In this document: piece by piece, positions 50,851 through 59,962 of the stretch
Position numbering within the stretch: the stretch's first letter is position 1
How the letters are laid out: every line of letters starts with the position of its first letter
Assembly (NCBI RefSeq): GCF_031191185.1
Contig: NZ_CP133464.1
Coordinates: 310,001-374,000, forward strand
Source: Prevotella nigrescens
GTDB lineage: Bacteria > Bacteroidota > Bacteroidia > Bacteroidales > Bacteroidaceae
DNA length: 64,000 bases
Direction of reading: 5' to 3'
The notes under the pieces: model-generated
The model's database searches: none
Told to the model about the DNA's origin: nothing
What the model saw: the letters and a program-made list of their open reading frames with translations, nothing else
Program-made: the position numbers and the translations under genes

Positions 50851-52998
50851 ATGAAGAACAACTTAAAGAAAACTTTCCTCGTTGCAGGACTTGCTTGCGC
50901 CACACTCGTGGCAACGGCAGCTTCAGGGCAAAAGATTAAGAAAGGAAAATCTATGTACACGAACCCATTAATGCAGAAAAGTGCATTGCCATTTGGCGCA
51001 CCCGACTTCAGTAAAATAAAGAGCGGACACTATCTTCCTGCCATTCAGGCTGGTATAGAAGAGCAACGTGCAGAGATAAAACAGATTGTAGAGAACAGGC
51101 AAAAGCCTACATTCCAGAATACAATCCTGGCATTCGAGAAGAGCGGACAGCTGCTTGACAGGGTAAAAAATATCTTCTTCTGCATTACAGAAGCCAACAA
51201 GACACCCGAAATCGAGGCTGCTGAAAAGGCTGCAATACCACTGCTCACCGATTTTGAGAACGAAATCAACTTCAATCAGAAATTCTTTGAGCGTGTAAAA
51301 TATGTGTACGACCACGAAAGAAACAGCCTGAAGGGCGAAGACAAGGTGTTGCTCGAAGAGATATACAAGAACTTTGTACGTTCAGGTGCATTGCTGCCAA
51401 AAGACAAAATGGCTCGTATGAAAGAAATAAACACTAAGTTGGCACAGTTGCAGCAAGACTTTGGAAATATGCTTCCTAAAGCTTCTGTAGCATCAACTGT
51501 ATGGGTAAACGATGTGAAAGAACTTGCTGGACTTAGCGAAGGAGCTATTGCACAATGTAAAAAAGACGCCGAAAGTCGTGGAGGAAAAGCTCCTTATTGC
51601 ATTGTTATTACCAATACCACGCAACAGCCTATCCTTGCCAATCTCGAAAATAGACGACTTCGCGAGCGTGTTTACAATGCTTCCATTCATCGTACCGATG
51701 GAACCGGCGAATATAACACGTTCCCTGTAATCGTGGAAATTACTAAATTGCGTGCTGAAAAGGCTCAACTTATGGGATACAAGAACTATGCTTCGTATGC
51801 GTTGGCGAATGTAATGGCGAAGAATACCGACAATGTGTACGCCTTTCTAAACCAACTTATAAAGGAATATCAGCCAAAAGCGGTTGCAGAAACGAAAGAT
51901 ATAGAGGCATACGCACGCAAAACACAAGGTCCAAACTTTAATTTGCAACCTTACGACCGTTTCTATTATTCTGCAAAAATGAAGAAAGAGCACTTCAATT
52001 TTGCCGATGATGAAGTGAAACCGTACTTTAATATAGACTCTGTTCTTATTAATGGAATCTTCTATGCAGCCAATAAAGTATATGGTTTAACCTTTAAAGA
52101 ACGCAAAGACATACCTACTTATCACCCCGACATGAAGGTATTCGACGTGATAGACAACAATGGTAAGCAGTTAGCTCTATTCTATTGCGACTATTTCCGC
52201 CGTCCAACGAAGCGTGGTGGGGCGTGGATGAGTGCTTTCGCAAAGCAAAGTCGAATGCGCCAACAGATACCTCTTATATATAATGTGTGCAATTATGCGA
52301 AAGCACCAGAGGGCCAGCCTACGCTTTTAACATGGGACGAGGTGTCTACAATGTTCCATGAATTTGGGCATGCACTGCACGGAATGTTGTCGAATTGCTA
52401 TTATAACACGCTAAGCGGTACGTCTGTGGCACGCGACTTCGTGGAAATGCCATCACAGTTTAACGAAAGTTTTGCAAGCATACCCGAAGTTTTCAACCAC
52501 TATGCAAGGCATTATAAGACCAATCAGCCTATGCCTGCCGACTTGTGCGAACGTATGCTGAAGTCTATAAACTATCAGGCTGCATACGCATTGGGCGAAA
52601 ATCTCGGCGCAACTTGTGTGGATATGGCTTGGCACATGCTCGATACAAAGAGTATTCCTGCTGCCAACGAGGCTAAGAATTTTGAGGTTAAGGCACTGAA
52701 AGAGGTAGGTTTGCTCGACAGTCAGATACCTCCACGCTATTCGACATCATACTTCAACCATGTTTGGGGAGGCGGTTACGCAGCAGGATACTATAGCTAT
52801 TTATGGTCGGAAGTATTGGCGGTAAACATTTCAGACTACTTCGCAAAGCACGGCGCATTGACCCGAAAGGTGGGCGATGACTTTAGAAATAAGGTGTTGA
52901 GCCGTGGCAATACAAAGGACTTAATGGAGATTTTCTCCGATTTCACAGGTCTTAAAGCTCCAGATGCGTCTGGTTTGCTAAAGGCAAGAGGGTTGTGA
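50851..52998 (+). CDS. M3 family metallopeptidase (peptidyl-dipeptidase Dcp-like)
   Basis: 715 residues with an N-terminal signal-like segment (TFLVAGLACATLVATAASGQ). The zinc site is HEFGH at about 503-507 in STMFHEFGHALHGML, with the third ligand Glu in the ESFASIPEVF region. The M3 C-terminal motif is seen around FNHVWGGGYAAGYYSYLWSE. The family cleaves dipeptides from the C-terminus of oligopeptides. An exported version would process peptides made by surface proteases such as the C10 enzyme. A terminator follows at 53032-53059. Confidence 0.94.
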   Translation: MKNNLKKTFLVAGLACATLVATAASGQKIKKGKSMYTNPLMQKSALPFGAPDFSKIKSGHYLPAIQAGIEEQRAEIKQIVENRQKPTFQNTILAFEKSGQLLDRVKNIFFCITEANKTPEIEAAEKAAIPLLTDFENEINFNQKFFERVKYVYDHERNSLKGEDKVLLEEIYKNFVRSGALLPKDKMARMKEINTKLAQLQQDFGNMLPKASVASTVWVNDVKELAGLSEGAIAQCKKDAESRGGKAPYCIVITNTTQQPILANLENRRLRERVYNASIHRTDGTGEYNTFPVIVEITKLRAEKAQLMGYKNYASYALANVMAKNTDNVYAFLNQLIKEYQPKAVAETKDIEAYARKTQGPNFNLQPYDRFYYSAKMKKEHFNFADDEVKPYFNIDSVLINGIFYAANKVYGLTFKERKDIPTYHPDMKVFDVIDNNGKQLALFYCDYFRRPTKRGGAWMSAFAKQSRMRQQIPLIYNVCNYAKAPEGQPTLLTWDEVSTMFHEFGHALHGMLSNCYYNTLSGTSVARDFVEMPSQFNESFASIPEVFNHYARHYKTNQPMPADLCERMLKSINYQAAYALGENLGATCVDMAWHMLDTKSIPAANEAKNFEVKALKEVGLLDSQIPPRYSTSYFNHVWGGGYAAGYYSYLWSEVLAVNISDYFAKHGALTRKVGDDFRNKVLSRGNTKDLMEIFSDFTGLKAPDASGLLKARGL

Positions 52999-53031
52999 TA
53001 ATCCTCAGATAATAAATCTTTTTCATCTCTT

Positions 53032-53059
53032 CCGCCATTGCTGTAAAGTGCGATGGCGG
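53032..53059 (+). terminator. Terminator of the M3 peptidase gene
   Basis: CCGCCAT (53032-53038) pairs with ATGGCGG (53053-53059), followed by TTTCTCGTTTC. Confidence 0.68.
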
Positions 53060-53438
53060 TTTCTCGTTTCTGTAAAAATCTACTTGTTACAATGCTATAA
53101 ACATTCTTTTATACATTATTTGTAATTCTCCAATTGCTTATCAATCCTTAATTGGCGTTTGATAGTTAGTAACAATCAATATAATCGGAAGCATACGAAC
53201 AAATAAATGTAACAGGGTTGGATAATCATCGCTTAAAAAAGATTCCGTAAAAATGTTATTGCTCATTATGAATGCATGCATTGTTTAACGTCAAATAAGT
53301 GGAATTATACCTATGGAACAGAAAAAGGGTGCAATAAAACAATGGATAATGATACCTATAAATAAGCATATGGATTACTGTATAGGTCGTGTTTTGCAAA
53401 CTGTAGATTGCATTTTAAGGTACTTTGAAATAGGTTTT

Positions 53439-53456
53439 ATACCTAAAAGTAGGTAT
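53439..53456. promoter_or_regulatory. ATACCTA/TAGGTAT palindrome upstream of pflB
   Basis: ATACCTA-AAAG-TAGGTAT is a perfect 7-bp inverted repeat about 100 bp upstream of the pflB -7 box. Direct copies of ATACCTA lie at 53307 and 53352. Possible operator for a regulator of PFL; the protein is unknown. Confidence 0.5.
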
Positions 53457-53529
53457 TGAGATAGCGAAAAATAGTCGTTTTTGCACATCTTACAAAACAT
53501 GTGCAGTGCAAAATACCGACAAGTAAGTA

Positions 53530-53560
53530 TTGTAATAAATATGGAAAGAAATTACCTTTG
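53530..53560 (+). promoter_or_regulatory. Promoter of pflB
   Basis: TTG at 53530-53532, then 20 bp, TACCTTTG at 53553-53560. The leader to the ATG at 53646 is about 80 nt. Confidence 0.65.
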
Positions 53561-53645
53561 CACCAGAAATAAACAGAGAATTGATAATGGGCTTAATGTA
53601 ATACTATGCGTTTAGCCTTATAATTTACTAAATTACAATACTATT

Positions 53646-55892
53646 ATGAGAGAAGAATGGAGAGGCTTTTCAGGCACAAAGTGGCTTGACGAAGTAAACA
53701 TGCGCGAGTTTATCCAGGCAAACTACACTGGCTACGACGGCAACGAGGACTTCCTTGCAGGCCCTACGGAAGCAACAGACAAACTCTGGGGCAGACTGAA
53801 AGAACTTCAGAAAGAAGAGCGTGCCAATGGAGGCGTACTCGATATGGAGACCGAAGTGGTGTCAAGTGCCACTGCTTACGGACCAGGATACATCGACGAA
53901 AGTCTTAAAAACCTCGAAAAGGTAGTAGGTTTGCAGACCGACAAGCCGCTGAAACGTGCCTTCATGCCTTACGGTGGCATCAAGATGGCAGAGCAGGCAT
54001 GCACCACTTATGGCTATCAACCATCTGAAAAGCTTCACGAAATTTTCACGAAATATTGCAAGACCCACAACGACGGTGTGTTCGATGCATATACCGATGA
54101 AATGAAAATAGTACGCCACAACCATATTCTAACTGGTCTTCCAGATACATACGGGCGTGGTCGTATCGTGGGCGACTATCGCCGTGTTGCTCTTTACGGC
54201 GTAGATTTCCTTATAAACGAGAAGAAAAAAGACCTGAAGAACTGTGGCGATGGCGTAATGACGGAGGAAATCATTCGTCTGCGCGAGGAAATTGCAATGC
54301 AAATCAAGGCTTTGAACGAACTCAAGGCAATGGCACAAATTTACGGATTCGATATTTCTAATCCGGCAAAGAACGCCCGGGAAGCTGTACAATGGCTCTA
54401 CTTCGGCTATCTTTCAGCCATTAAGACACAGAATGGAGCAGCCATGTCGGTGGGCAGAATATCTACATTCCTCGACATTTACATCAATCGTGACATACAG
54501 GAAGGTACATTGACCGAGGCAGAAGCACAGGAACTCATCGACCATATCGTCATGAAGTTCCGCATGGTCAAGTTCGCTCGCATTCCATCGTACAACCAAT
54601 TGTTCTCGGGAGACCCCGTCTGGGCAACCCTCGAAGTAGCTGGTTTGGGTATGGACGGACGTTCTATGGTTACAAAAACCGACTTCCGCTTCCTCCATAC
54701 ACTCGAAAATATGGGACCATCGCCCGAACCTAACCTCACAGTGTTGTACTCTCCAGCGCTGCCGGAAGGCTTTAAGAAGTACGCAGCAAAGATTTCTGTG
54801 AAGACAAGCTCTATCCAATACGAGAACGATGAGGTAATGAGACCCATCTGGGGAGACGATTATTCAATCTGCTGCTGTGTGTCTGCCACACAGACAGGTA
54901 AGGAAATGCAGTTCTTCGGAGCACGTGCCAACCTTGCAAAGTGCCTTACTTACGCCATCAGTGGCGGTGTAGACTACAAGACACGTGAGCAATGTGGTCC
55001 GGCATATCGCCCAATCGAAGGCGACATAGTAACCTATGAAGAGTTTATGCCTAAGTTTATGGATATGATGGAATGGCTTGCCGACATTTACGTAAATACC
55101 CTTAATCTTATTCATTACATGCACGACAAGTACTTCTATGAGGCGGCAGAGCTTGCCCTTATAGACACCGACGTGCGCCGAACATTTGCTACCGGCATCG
55201 CAGGATTTAGCCATGTGGTAGACTCTATCAGTGCTATTAAGTATGCAAAGGTTAAGATTGTACGCGATGAAACGGGCTTCCCAATCGACTTCGAGACCGA
55301 AGGCGAGTTCCCACGCTATGGCAACGACGACGAAAGAGCCGACGAAATAGCTGTCTGGTTGCTCAAGACGTTCATGACAATGATAAGGAAACACCATACC
55401 TATCGCAACTCTGAACCCACCACAAGTATACTTACCATCACATCGAATGTGGTATATGGCAAGTACACACCAGCCATGCCGGACGGTCGTCCTGCCGGTG
55501 CTCCATTGTCGCCGGGTGCAAATCCATCGTACGGAGCAGAGCAAAATGGCTTGTTGGCATCGCTCAACTCTGTTGCGAAACTGCCTTACGAGTATGCGCT
55601 CGATGGTATTTCAAACACGCAAACCATTGCTCCAAGCACATTGGGAAAGACCGAAGAGGAACGCACAGACACGCTTGTAGGTGTGATGGACGGTTATTTC
55701 AGCCGTGGCGCACACCACTTAAACGTGAATGTTTTCGGTGTAGAGAAACTTATCGATGCTATGGAGCACCCTGAAAAGGAGGAGTATGCAAACTTCACAA
55801 TCCGTGTCAGTGGCTACGCTGTCAAGTTTATCGACCTCACAAGGGAGCAGCAAGAAGACGTAATAGCACGTCGCGCACATGGCAAGATGTAA
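53646..55892 (+). CDS. pflB: Formate C-acetyltransferase (pyruvate formate-lyase)
   Basis: 748 residues. The active-site cysteines are in [15 protein letters not shown] (Cys409-411, of which two correspond to the catalytic Cys-Cys). The glycyl-radical loop is [10 protein letters not shown] with Gly723. The N-terminus ([20 protein letters not shown]) is standard. It converts pyruvate and CoA to acetyl-CoA and formate during anaerobic growth. Its activase gene pflA follows after 168 bp on the same strand. Confidence 0.97.
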   Translation: MREEWRGFSGTKWLDEVNMREFIQANYTGYDGNEDFLAGPTEATDKLWGRLKELQKEERANGGVLDMETEVVSSATAYGPGYIDESLKNLEKVVGLQTDKPLKRAFMPYGGIKMAEQACTTYGYQPSEKLHEIFTKYCKTHNDGVFDAYTDEMKIVRHNHILTGLPDTYGRGRIVGDYRRVALYGVDFLINEKKKDLKNCGDGVMTEEIIRLREEIAMQIKALNELKAMAQIYGFDISNPAKNAREAVQWLYFGYLSAIKTQNGAAMSVGRISTFLDIYINRDIQEGTLTEAEAQELIDHIVMKFRMVKFARIPSYNQLFSGDPVWATLEVAGLGMDGRSMVTKTDFRFLHTLENMGPSPEPNLTVLYSPALPEGFKKYAAKISVKTSSIQYENDEVMRPIWGDDYSICCCVSATQTGKEMQFFGARANLAKCLTYAISGGVDYKTREQCGPAYRPIEGDIVTYEEFMPKFMDMMEWLADIYVNTLNLIHYMHDKYFYEAAELALIDTDVRRTFATGIAGFSHVVDSISAIKYAKVKIVRDETGFPIDFETEGEFPRYGNDDERADEIAVWLLKTFMTMIRKHHTYRNSEPTTSILTITSNVVYGKYTPAMPDGRPAGAPLSPGANPSYGAEQNGLLASLNSVAKLPYEYALDGISNTQTIAPSTLGKTEEERTDTLVGVMDGYFSRGAHHLNVNVFGVEKLIDAMEHPEKEEYANFTIRVSGYAVKFIDLTREQQEDVIARRAHGKM

Positions 55893-56060
55893 GCAACGAG
55901 CTTTGTAAACAAGACGTATTTTATCAATATATAGTTAGTAATTTGAATAGAAATAATTGGGCTGACGCGTTTGGTCCAATTATTTTTTTACATCAAACCG
56001 TCACAATCGACATATAAATTGGTCGATATTGTACACCAGACAAATAACTACAAGGACATC

Positions 56061-56852
56061 ATGGCAGAACAAATACCTACAATAGAGTATGATACTGAGA
56101 ACATGGAACGTGCCGACGGCAAACCACTGGCAAAGGTACACTCCATCGAATCGTTCGGTTCGGTAGATGGACCGGGTATCCGTTTCATCGTTTTTCTAAA
56201 GGGTTGCACCATGCGTTGCCGTTATTGTCATAACCCGGACACATGGGACAGCCATTCCGACAAGCTGATGACAGCAGACGAACTGCTGGCGAAAGCCGTT
56301 CGCTTTAGAAGCTATTGGGGCACGAAGGGCGGCATAACGGTGAGTGGGGGAGAGGCTTTGCTGCAGATAGACTTCCTCATTGAGTTCTTCCGCAAGGCAA
56401 AGGCGCAGGGCATAAATACCTGTCTCGACACGTCGGCACAGCCTTTCCGGCGCACAGGAGTTTTCTTTGAGAAGTTCAAAGAACTGATGAAATATACCGA
56501 TTTGTTGCTTTTCGACATCAAGCACATTGATTCTGATGAGCATAAAAAGCTGACTGGCTGGCCCAACGACAACATTTTGGACTGTGCACGATACTTGTCT
56601 GAAATTGGCAAACCCATCTGGATACGGCACGTTCTTGTGCCTACGATTACCGATAACGACGAGTATCTGCACCGTTTGCGTGCATTTATAGCCTCGCTGG
56701 ACAACGTTGAAAAGATTGAAGTGCTGCCCTATCACACGCTGGGAATATATAAATGGGAGAACCTGCACATTCCTTACACGTTGAAAGGAATACCCGAGCC
56801 TACGCCCGAACAGGTACAACATGCACAACAAATATTGGAAGGCAAGGCGTAA
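56061..56852 (+). CDS. pflA: Pyruvate formate-lyase-activating enzyme (radical SAM)
   Basis: 263 residues from the ATG at 56061. The radical-SAM cluster motif CxxxCxxC is Cys49-Cys53-Cys56 in FLKGCTMRCRYCHNPDTW. The SAM-binding GGE-type motif appears as VSGGEALLQ, and LDTSAQPFRR and LLFDIKHID follow. It installs the glycyl radical on PflB. A longer frame begins at 55971 but its extra 30 residues (VQLFFYIKPSQSTYK...) are not family-like. The 43-bp palindrome lies 30 bp past the stop. Confidence 0.95.
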   Translation: MAEQIPTIEYDTENMERADGKPLAKVHSIESFGSVDGPGIRFIVFLKGCTMRCRYCHNPDTWDSHSDKLMTADELLAKAVRFRSYWGTKGGITVSGGEALLQIDFLIEFFRKAKAQGINTCLDTSAQPFRRTGVFFEKFKELMKYTDLLLFDIKHIDSDEHKKLTGWPNDNILDCARYLSEIGKPIWIRHVLVPTITDNDEYLHRLRAFIASLDNVEKIEVLPYHTLGIYKWENLHIPYTLKGIPEPTPEQVQHAQQILEGKA

Positions 56853-56881
56853 AGGGGTGCTTTGGGGTGGTGGTTTTGATA

Positions 56882-56924
56882 GGTGTCCTAGGAATACTAG
56901 GGCCCCTAGTATTCCTAGGACACC
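56882..56924. repeat. 43-bp perfect palindrome, CTAG-rich, between pflA and the MaoC gene
   Basis: A 21-bp left arm (56882-56902, beginning GGTGTCCTAGG) is separated by a single C (56903) from its exact reverse complement (56904-56924, ending CCTAGGACACC). It contains four CTAG tetramers, including two CCTAGG sites. No T-run follows on either strand. Confidence 0.95.
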
Positions 56925-56970
56925 CTATGATATTTATAGCCCCCTACCTTTTTTAGCTTTTCATTTACGC

Positions 56971-57435
56971 TTATTCAAAGTAATACAAGAAGGTGGCAAT
57001 GCCTTCCAGGGCAGGTTTGCGCTCACCTTCAATCTCTATTTGGAACTTGATGCCCGCCCTGCAGATGCCCCGCAAGTTCTCTATGCTGTCGAGCGAAGAC
57101 ACCAGACGAATGTGCGAACCTGCGAGTACAGGACGCCCGAAGCGCATTTTGTCCATGCCATAGTTCACCATCATCTTCAGATTATGCACCTCAATGATTT
57201 CGCTCCACATGTGTGGCAGCAGCGAAAGCGTAAGATATCCGTGTGCGATAGTACTCTTGTAGGCACTTTCTTTTGCTGCCCGTGCGGTGTCTACATGTAT
57301 CCATTGATGGTCTAAAGTGGCGTCGGCAAAAAGATTGATGCGTTCCTGACTAACCTCCAACCACTGACTTTCACCGAGTTTCTTGCCCAAATAGCTTGCC
57401 AACTCTTCGTAGTTGTTCACTATTAGTTTATCCAT
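56971..57435 (-). CDS. MaoC-like hotdog-fold dehydratase
   Basis: 154 residues. The hydratase motif is visible as FADATLDHQWIHVDTARAAK (about 32-51: Asp and His of the R-specific enoyl-CoA hydratase site), followed by TIAHGYLTLSLLPHMWSEII and VLAGSHIRL. MaoC proteins hydrate (R)-enoyl-thioesters; the native substrate is unknown, and short single-domain copies are common in Bacteroidota. Convergent with pflA across the palindrome. Promoter at 57466-57473. Confidence 0.9.
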   Translation of the reverse strand: MDKLIVNNYEELASYLGKKLGESQWLEVSQERINLFADATLDHQWIHVDTARAAKESAYKSTIAHGYLTLSLLPHMWSEIIEVHNLKMMVNYGMDKMRFGRPVLAGSHIRLVSSLDSIENLRGICRAGIKFQIEIEGERKPALEGIATFLYYFE

Positions 57436-57465
57436 TGTTTTCCTTTCATCTTTGTTTTGTGCCTA

Positions 57466-57473
57466 CAAAGATA
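57466..57473 (-). promoter_or_regulatory. -7 promoter element of the MaoC gene
   Basis: TATCTTTG on the minus strand, 31 bp before the ATG at 57435. Confidence 0.6.
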
Positions 57474-57628
57474 CTAAGTTTCTTCTTAATTCCACCACTT
57501 TTGTCTTGCTCTTTCTTCTTAAAATTGCACAAAATATGTGTTAAGTGTGCAGTCTAAAGCGATGAATTGCAAGTCCACCCATTCGTTTCCTCTTCCTCGT
57601 AACGTATCAGAACCAACCCACAAGCAGC

Positions 57629-57653
57629 TGTAGAGGCGTGATTTTTCATGTTC
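57629..57653. repeat. Dispersed 25-bp repeat, copy 1
   Basis: Begins TGTAGAGGCGTGATTT; matches 62065-62089 with two differences. Here the CGTGAT/ATCACG stem is imperfect. Confidence 0.75.
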
Positions 57654-57725
57654 CTAATCCCCTAAAAACAGTAGCGTTTGATGGTTATTGAGGGCTTTCC
57701 ACAAGATTAAACTCCATATAATGCA

Positions 57726-57756
57726 AAAGCGCAAGACCATCACAGTCTCACGCTTT
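57726..57756 (-). terminator. Hairpin at the end of the 34-codon ORF
   Basis: On the minus strand AAAGCG-TG-AGAC pairs with GTCT-TG-CGCTTT around a 7-base loop, ending in TTTTGC. It overlaps the ORF stop codon and would end a transcript of about 275 nt starting near 58000. Confidence 0.5.
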
Positions 57757-57844
57757 CGTTAGTCCAAATAGGCTGTCTGCCTATTCTAACCTCTGCTTGA
57801 TTTGTAGGTTCGCGCCTCTCGGCGTTCCCCTCAAAATCTCGCAT
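57740..57844 (-). CDS. 34-codon small ORF with structured leader, or a non-coding RNA
   Basis: From the ATG at 57844 the frame encodes 34 residues beginning MRDFEGNAERREPTNQAEVR and ending NESVRL, hydrophilic and Arg/Glu-rich. An AAAGGA ribosome-binding site lies 10 bp upstream. The promoter TACCTTTG is at 58004-58011 on the minus strand, giving a leader of about 155 nt with an AAACTAAT/ATTAGTTT hairpin (57885-57903). Within the ORF, CGCC-GAGA-GGCG (57813-57824) is a GNRA-tetraloop hairpin, which suggests the RNA itself may be functional. From memory, very similar short predicted proteins occur in other Prevotella; I could not verify this. Protein or structured RNA remain open. Confidence 0.5.
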   Translation of the reverse strand: MRDFEGNAERREPTNQAEVRIGRQPIWTNESVRL

Positions 57845-58003
57845 CGTTTGTTATCCTTTACTCAATCTTAATTTATATTACCTTAAACTAATCCTATTAG
57901 TTTGAACAATCTCCTTTGTTCTTCTTAAATAAAACAACTAAAAACCTAAATCTATTACTATTAACCTAAACAATCTAATAACCTTTTTGTCTTAATGACA
58001 GTG

Positions 58004-58011
58004 CAAAGGTA
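58004..58011 (-). promoter_or_regulatory. -7 promoter element of the mini-transcript
   Basis: TACCTTTGC on the minus strand, a strong -7 match with no annotated gene at a normal distance downstream. Confidence 0.6.
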
Positions 58012-58178
58012 CACAGCTTTGCCGATACTGAAAAATATTTCGACATGTTTTTTTCGATGTGAACGGCTTTCTTGACATGCGTCAATTCTTTAATGTGTCC
58101 GTAAACGTGTGGTCTTATTATTCTAACAGATATTGTCTTTTGTACAAGGAATGGGAGGACGAGGGGTGAAGACGAAAC

Positions 58179-58219
58179 AACAGATTGCAGACACTGTGTG
58201 TACGGCCGTGCAATCTGTT
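58179..58219 (-). terminator. Hairpin downstream of the pncC-like gene
   Basis: AACAGATTGCA (58179-58189) and TGCAATCTGTT (58209-58219) form a perfect 11-bp stem with a 19-base loop, 120 bp beyond the gene. Only a weak T-rich tail follows, so it may be a processing signal instead. Confidence 0.5.
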
Positions 58220-58341
58220 ATTGTCTGGAAGACATGCAACCGCTTTGTGCGGGAAAATGTCGAAGGACAGAGGTTGTAAAAGCTATGTTTTCTCAAGCTC
58301 TCATGTCTGGTTCTGCATGTGCTTCGCTCTTGTTGTCTGCC

Positions 58342-58842
58342 CTATTTATCGCTAAGTTTCTCTTTTAGGAAGTCGAGCATTAAGCGTATTGCCTTATTGG
58401 TTGCAATGGCAAGATTAATGTCCCGGCCGAAGTTTTCGGTGAGTTTGAATGTCCGTATGTCGTCTTTCGAGCCGTAACCAATCCATATTGTGCCTACGGG
58501 AATGTCGGTTGTGCCACCGCCCGGACCCGCTATGCCGGTAACAGAAATGGCAAAATCCACCTGCAGAGCCTCGATGGCACCGCGCGCCATCTGTTTTGCC
58601 ACCTCTTCGCTAACGGCTGTATGTTCTTGCAAAGTATCGGCAGAAACACCCAATAAGCGTATTTTCACCTCGTCGGTGTACGACACTATGCCTCCCTTGA
58701 AGTAGTTTGAGGCTCCCGGAATGGCTATGATGGTCTCGCTGATGCGCCCACCTGTGCAGCTCTCGGCAGTTCCGAGCGAATAGCCCGATGCATAAATTAG
58801 GTCGCCAATCTGGCGCGATAATATCTTACTTTCAAATTCCAT
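58342..58842 (-). CDS. CinA C-terminal/PncC family nicotinamide-nucleotide amidohydrolase
   Basis: 166 residues, just the amidohydrolase domain without the N-terminal CinA part. Motifs: [21 protein letters not shown] near the start, [20 protein letters not shown], and [20 protein letters not shown]. The PncC family hydrolyses nicotinamide mononucleotide to nicotinate mononucleotide for NAD recycling. It starts 12 bp after tsaD on the same strand. Confidence 0.93.
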   Translation of the reverse strand: MEFESKILSRQIGDLIYASGYSLGTAESCTGGRISETIIAIPGASNYFKGGIVSYTDEVKIRLLGVSADTLQEHTAVSEEVAKQMARGAIEALQVDFAISVTGIAGPGGGTTDIPVGTIWIGYGSKDDIRTFKLTENFGRDINLAIATNKAIRLMLDFLKEKLSDK

Positions 58843-58854
58843 AGTCGTTAATTC

Positions 58855-59889
58855 CTATTCAAATGTAACTTTACTGAAAGCCGGAAGGTCGATTGAAGCA
58901 AACTTGCCGTCTCTGTATTTAAACGTTCCGACGCTGGCAATCATGGCAGCATTGTCGGTAGTATAACTAAATTTCGGTATATAAATGGTCCACCCGAAGC
59001 GGGCAGCGTGGTCGTGAAAGGCGTTGCGCAGACCGTTGTTGGCTGACACGCCCCCTGCTACGGCAACGTGTCTGATGCCCGTGTCCTTAACAGCCTTGCG
59101 CAGTTTCTTCATCAAAATGTCTACGATGGTAAACTCAAGGCTCGCTGCGAGGTCGTTCTTGTGGTGTTCTATGAAGTCGGGATCGTCCTGAATCCACTCG
59201 CGGAGGTTGTAAAGGAACGACGTTTTCAGTCCTGAGAACGAGTAATCGTAGCCCGCTACGTTGGGTTCGGCAAACTTATAGGCTTTAGGATTGCCGTTTC
59301 TGGCAAGCTTGTCAATGATTGGTCCGCCCGGATAGCCTAATCCCATCACCTTTGAACATTTGTCTATGGCTTCGCCGGCAGCGTCGTCTATTGTCTGTCC
59401 CAACACTTCCATGTCGTTATAGGCATTCACCTTTACTATCTGGGAGTTGCCACCGGAAACCAAAAGGCAGATGAAGGGGAAGGGAGGCTGGCTGTTGTCG
59501 TCGTCGTTTTCCTTAATAAAGTGGGCTAAGACGTGTCCTTGCAGGTGGTTGACGTCTATGAGCGGAATGCCCAAAGCCCGTGCAAAACCTTTGGCAAAGC
59601 TTACTCCCACGAGCAGACTGCCCATTAAACCCGGTCCGCGTGTAAAGGCAACGGCAGACAATTGTTCCTTTGTTATGCCGGCACGCTTAATGGCTTGGTC
59701 TACAACAGGCACTATATTTTGTTGGTGTGCCCGTGAGGCCAGTTCCGGAACGACACCTCCGTAAGCCTTGTGGACATCTTGTGAGGCGGTAACATTGCTG
59801 AGAATTACACCATTTCGCAGTACTGCTGCACTGGTATCGTCGCAACTGCTCTCAATACCAAGTATGTAAATATCCTCGTCTTTCTTCAT
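58855..59889 (-). CDS. tsaD: tRNA N6-adenosine threonylcarbamoyltransferase
   Basis: 344 residues of the Kae1/TsaD family. GIESSCDDTSAAVL opens the ASKHA fold, the metal ligands His115 and His119 are in VNHLQGHVLAHF, and ASRAHQQNIVPVV and LLVSGGNSQIV follow. It transfers the threonylcarbamoyl group to A37 of ANN-decoding tRNAs with TsaB and TsaE. It lies between map and the pncC-like gene on the same strand. Confidence 0.97.
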   Translation of the reverse strand: MKKDEDIYILGIESSCDDTSAAVLRNGVILSNVTASQDVHKAYGGVVPELASRAHQQNIVPVVDQAIKRAGITKEQLSAVAFTRGPGLMGSLLVGVSFAKGFARALGIPLIDVNHLQGHVLAHFIKENDDDNSQPPFPFICLLVSGGNSQIVKVNAYNDMEVLGQTIDDAAGEAIDKCSKVMGLGYPGGPIIDKLARNGNPKAYKFAEPNVAGYDYSFSGLKTSFLYNLREWIQDDPDFIEHHKNDLAASLEFTIVDILMKKLRKAVKDTGIRHVAVAGGVSANNGLRNAFHDHAARFGWTIYIPKFSYTTDNAAMIASVGTFKYRDGKFASIDLPAFSKVTFE

Positions 59890-59962
59890 TATTGTTCTCT
59901 TCCTGTGCTGTTGGCACTCTGCTTATGTAGCCTTTCTACATTGCAGTTTAGTGGTCTTACGC

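Larger units (their letters stand above)
52999..53645. other. Intergenic region upstream of pflB
   Basis: 647 bp: terminator of the M3 gene, several ATACCTA elements, the pflB promoter. A 48-codon frame at 53313-53459 (starting MEQKKGAIKQWIMIPINKHM) has no ribosome-binding site and lies over the repeated ATACCTA elements, so I do not call it a gene. Confidence 0.65.
57436..58341. other. Intergenic region 57.4-58.3 kb
   Basis: 906 bp. It includes the MaoC promoter, a copy of the TGTAGAGGCGTGATTT repeat (57629), the mini-transcript described separately (57726-58011) and a hairpin at 58179-58219 near the pncC-like gene end. No longer coding sequence was found. Confidence 0.7.

Noticed and set aside
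53313-53459. 48-codon frame upstream of pflB
   Set aside because: No ribosome-binding site; overlaps the ATACCTA elements and the palindrome. Kept only as part of the intergenic description.
57740-57844. tRNA-like segment (GGTTCGCGCC on the plus strand)
   Set aside because: No acceptor stem or anticodon arm could be folded around it.
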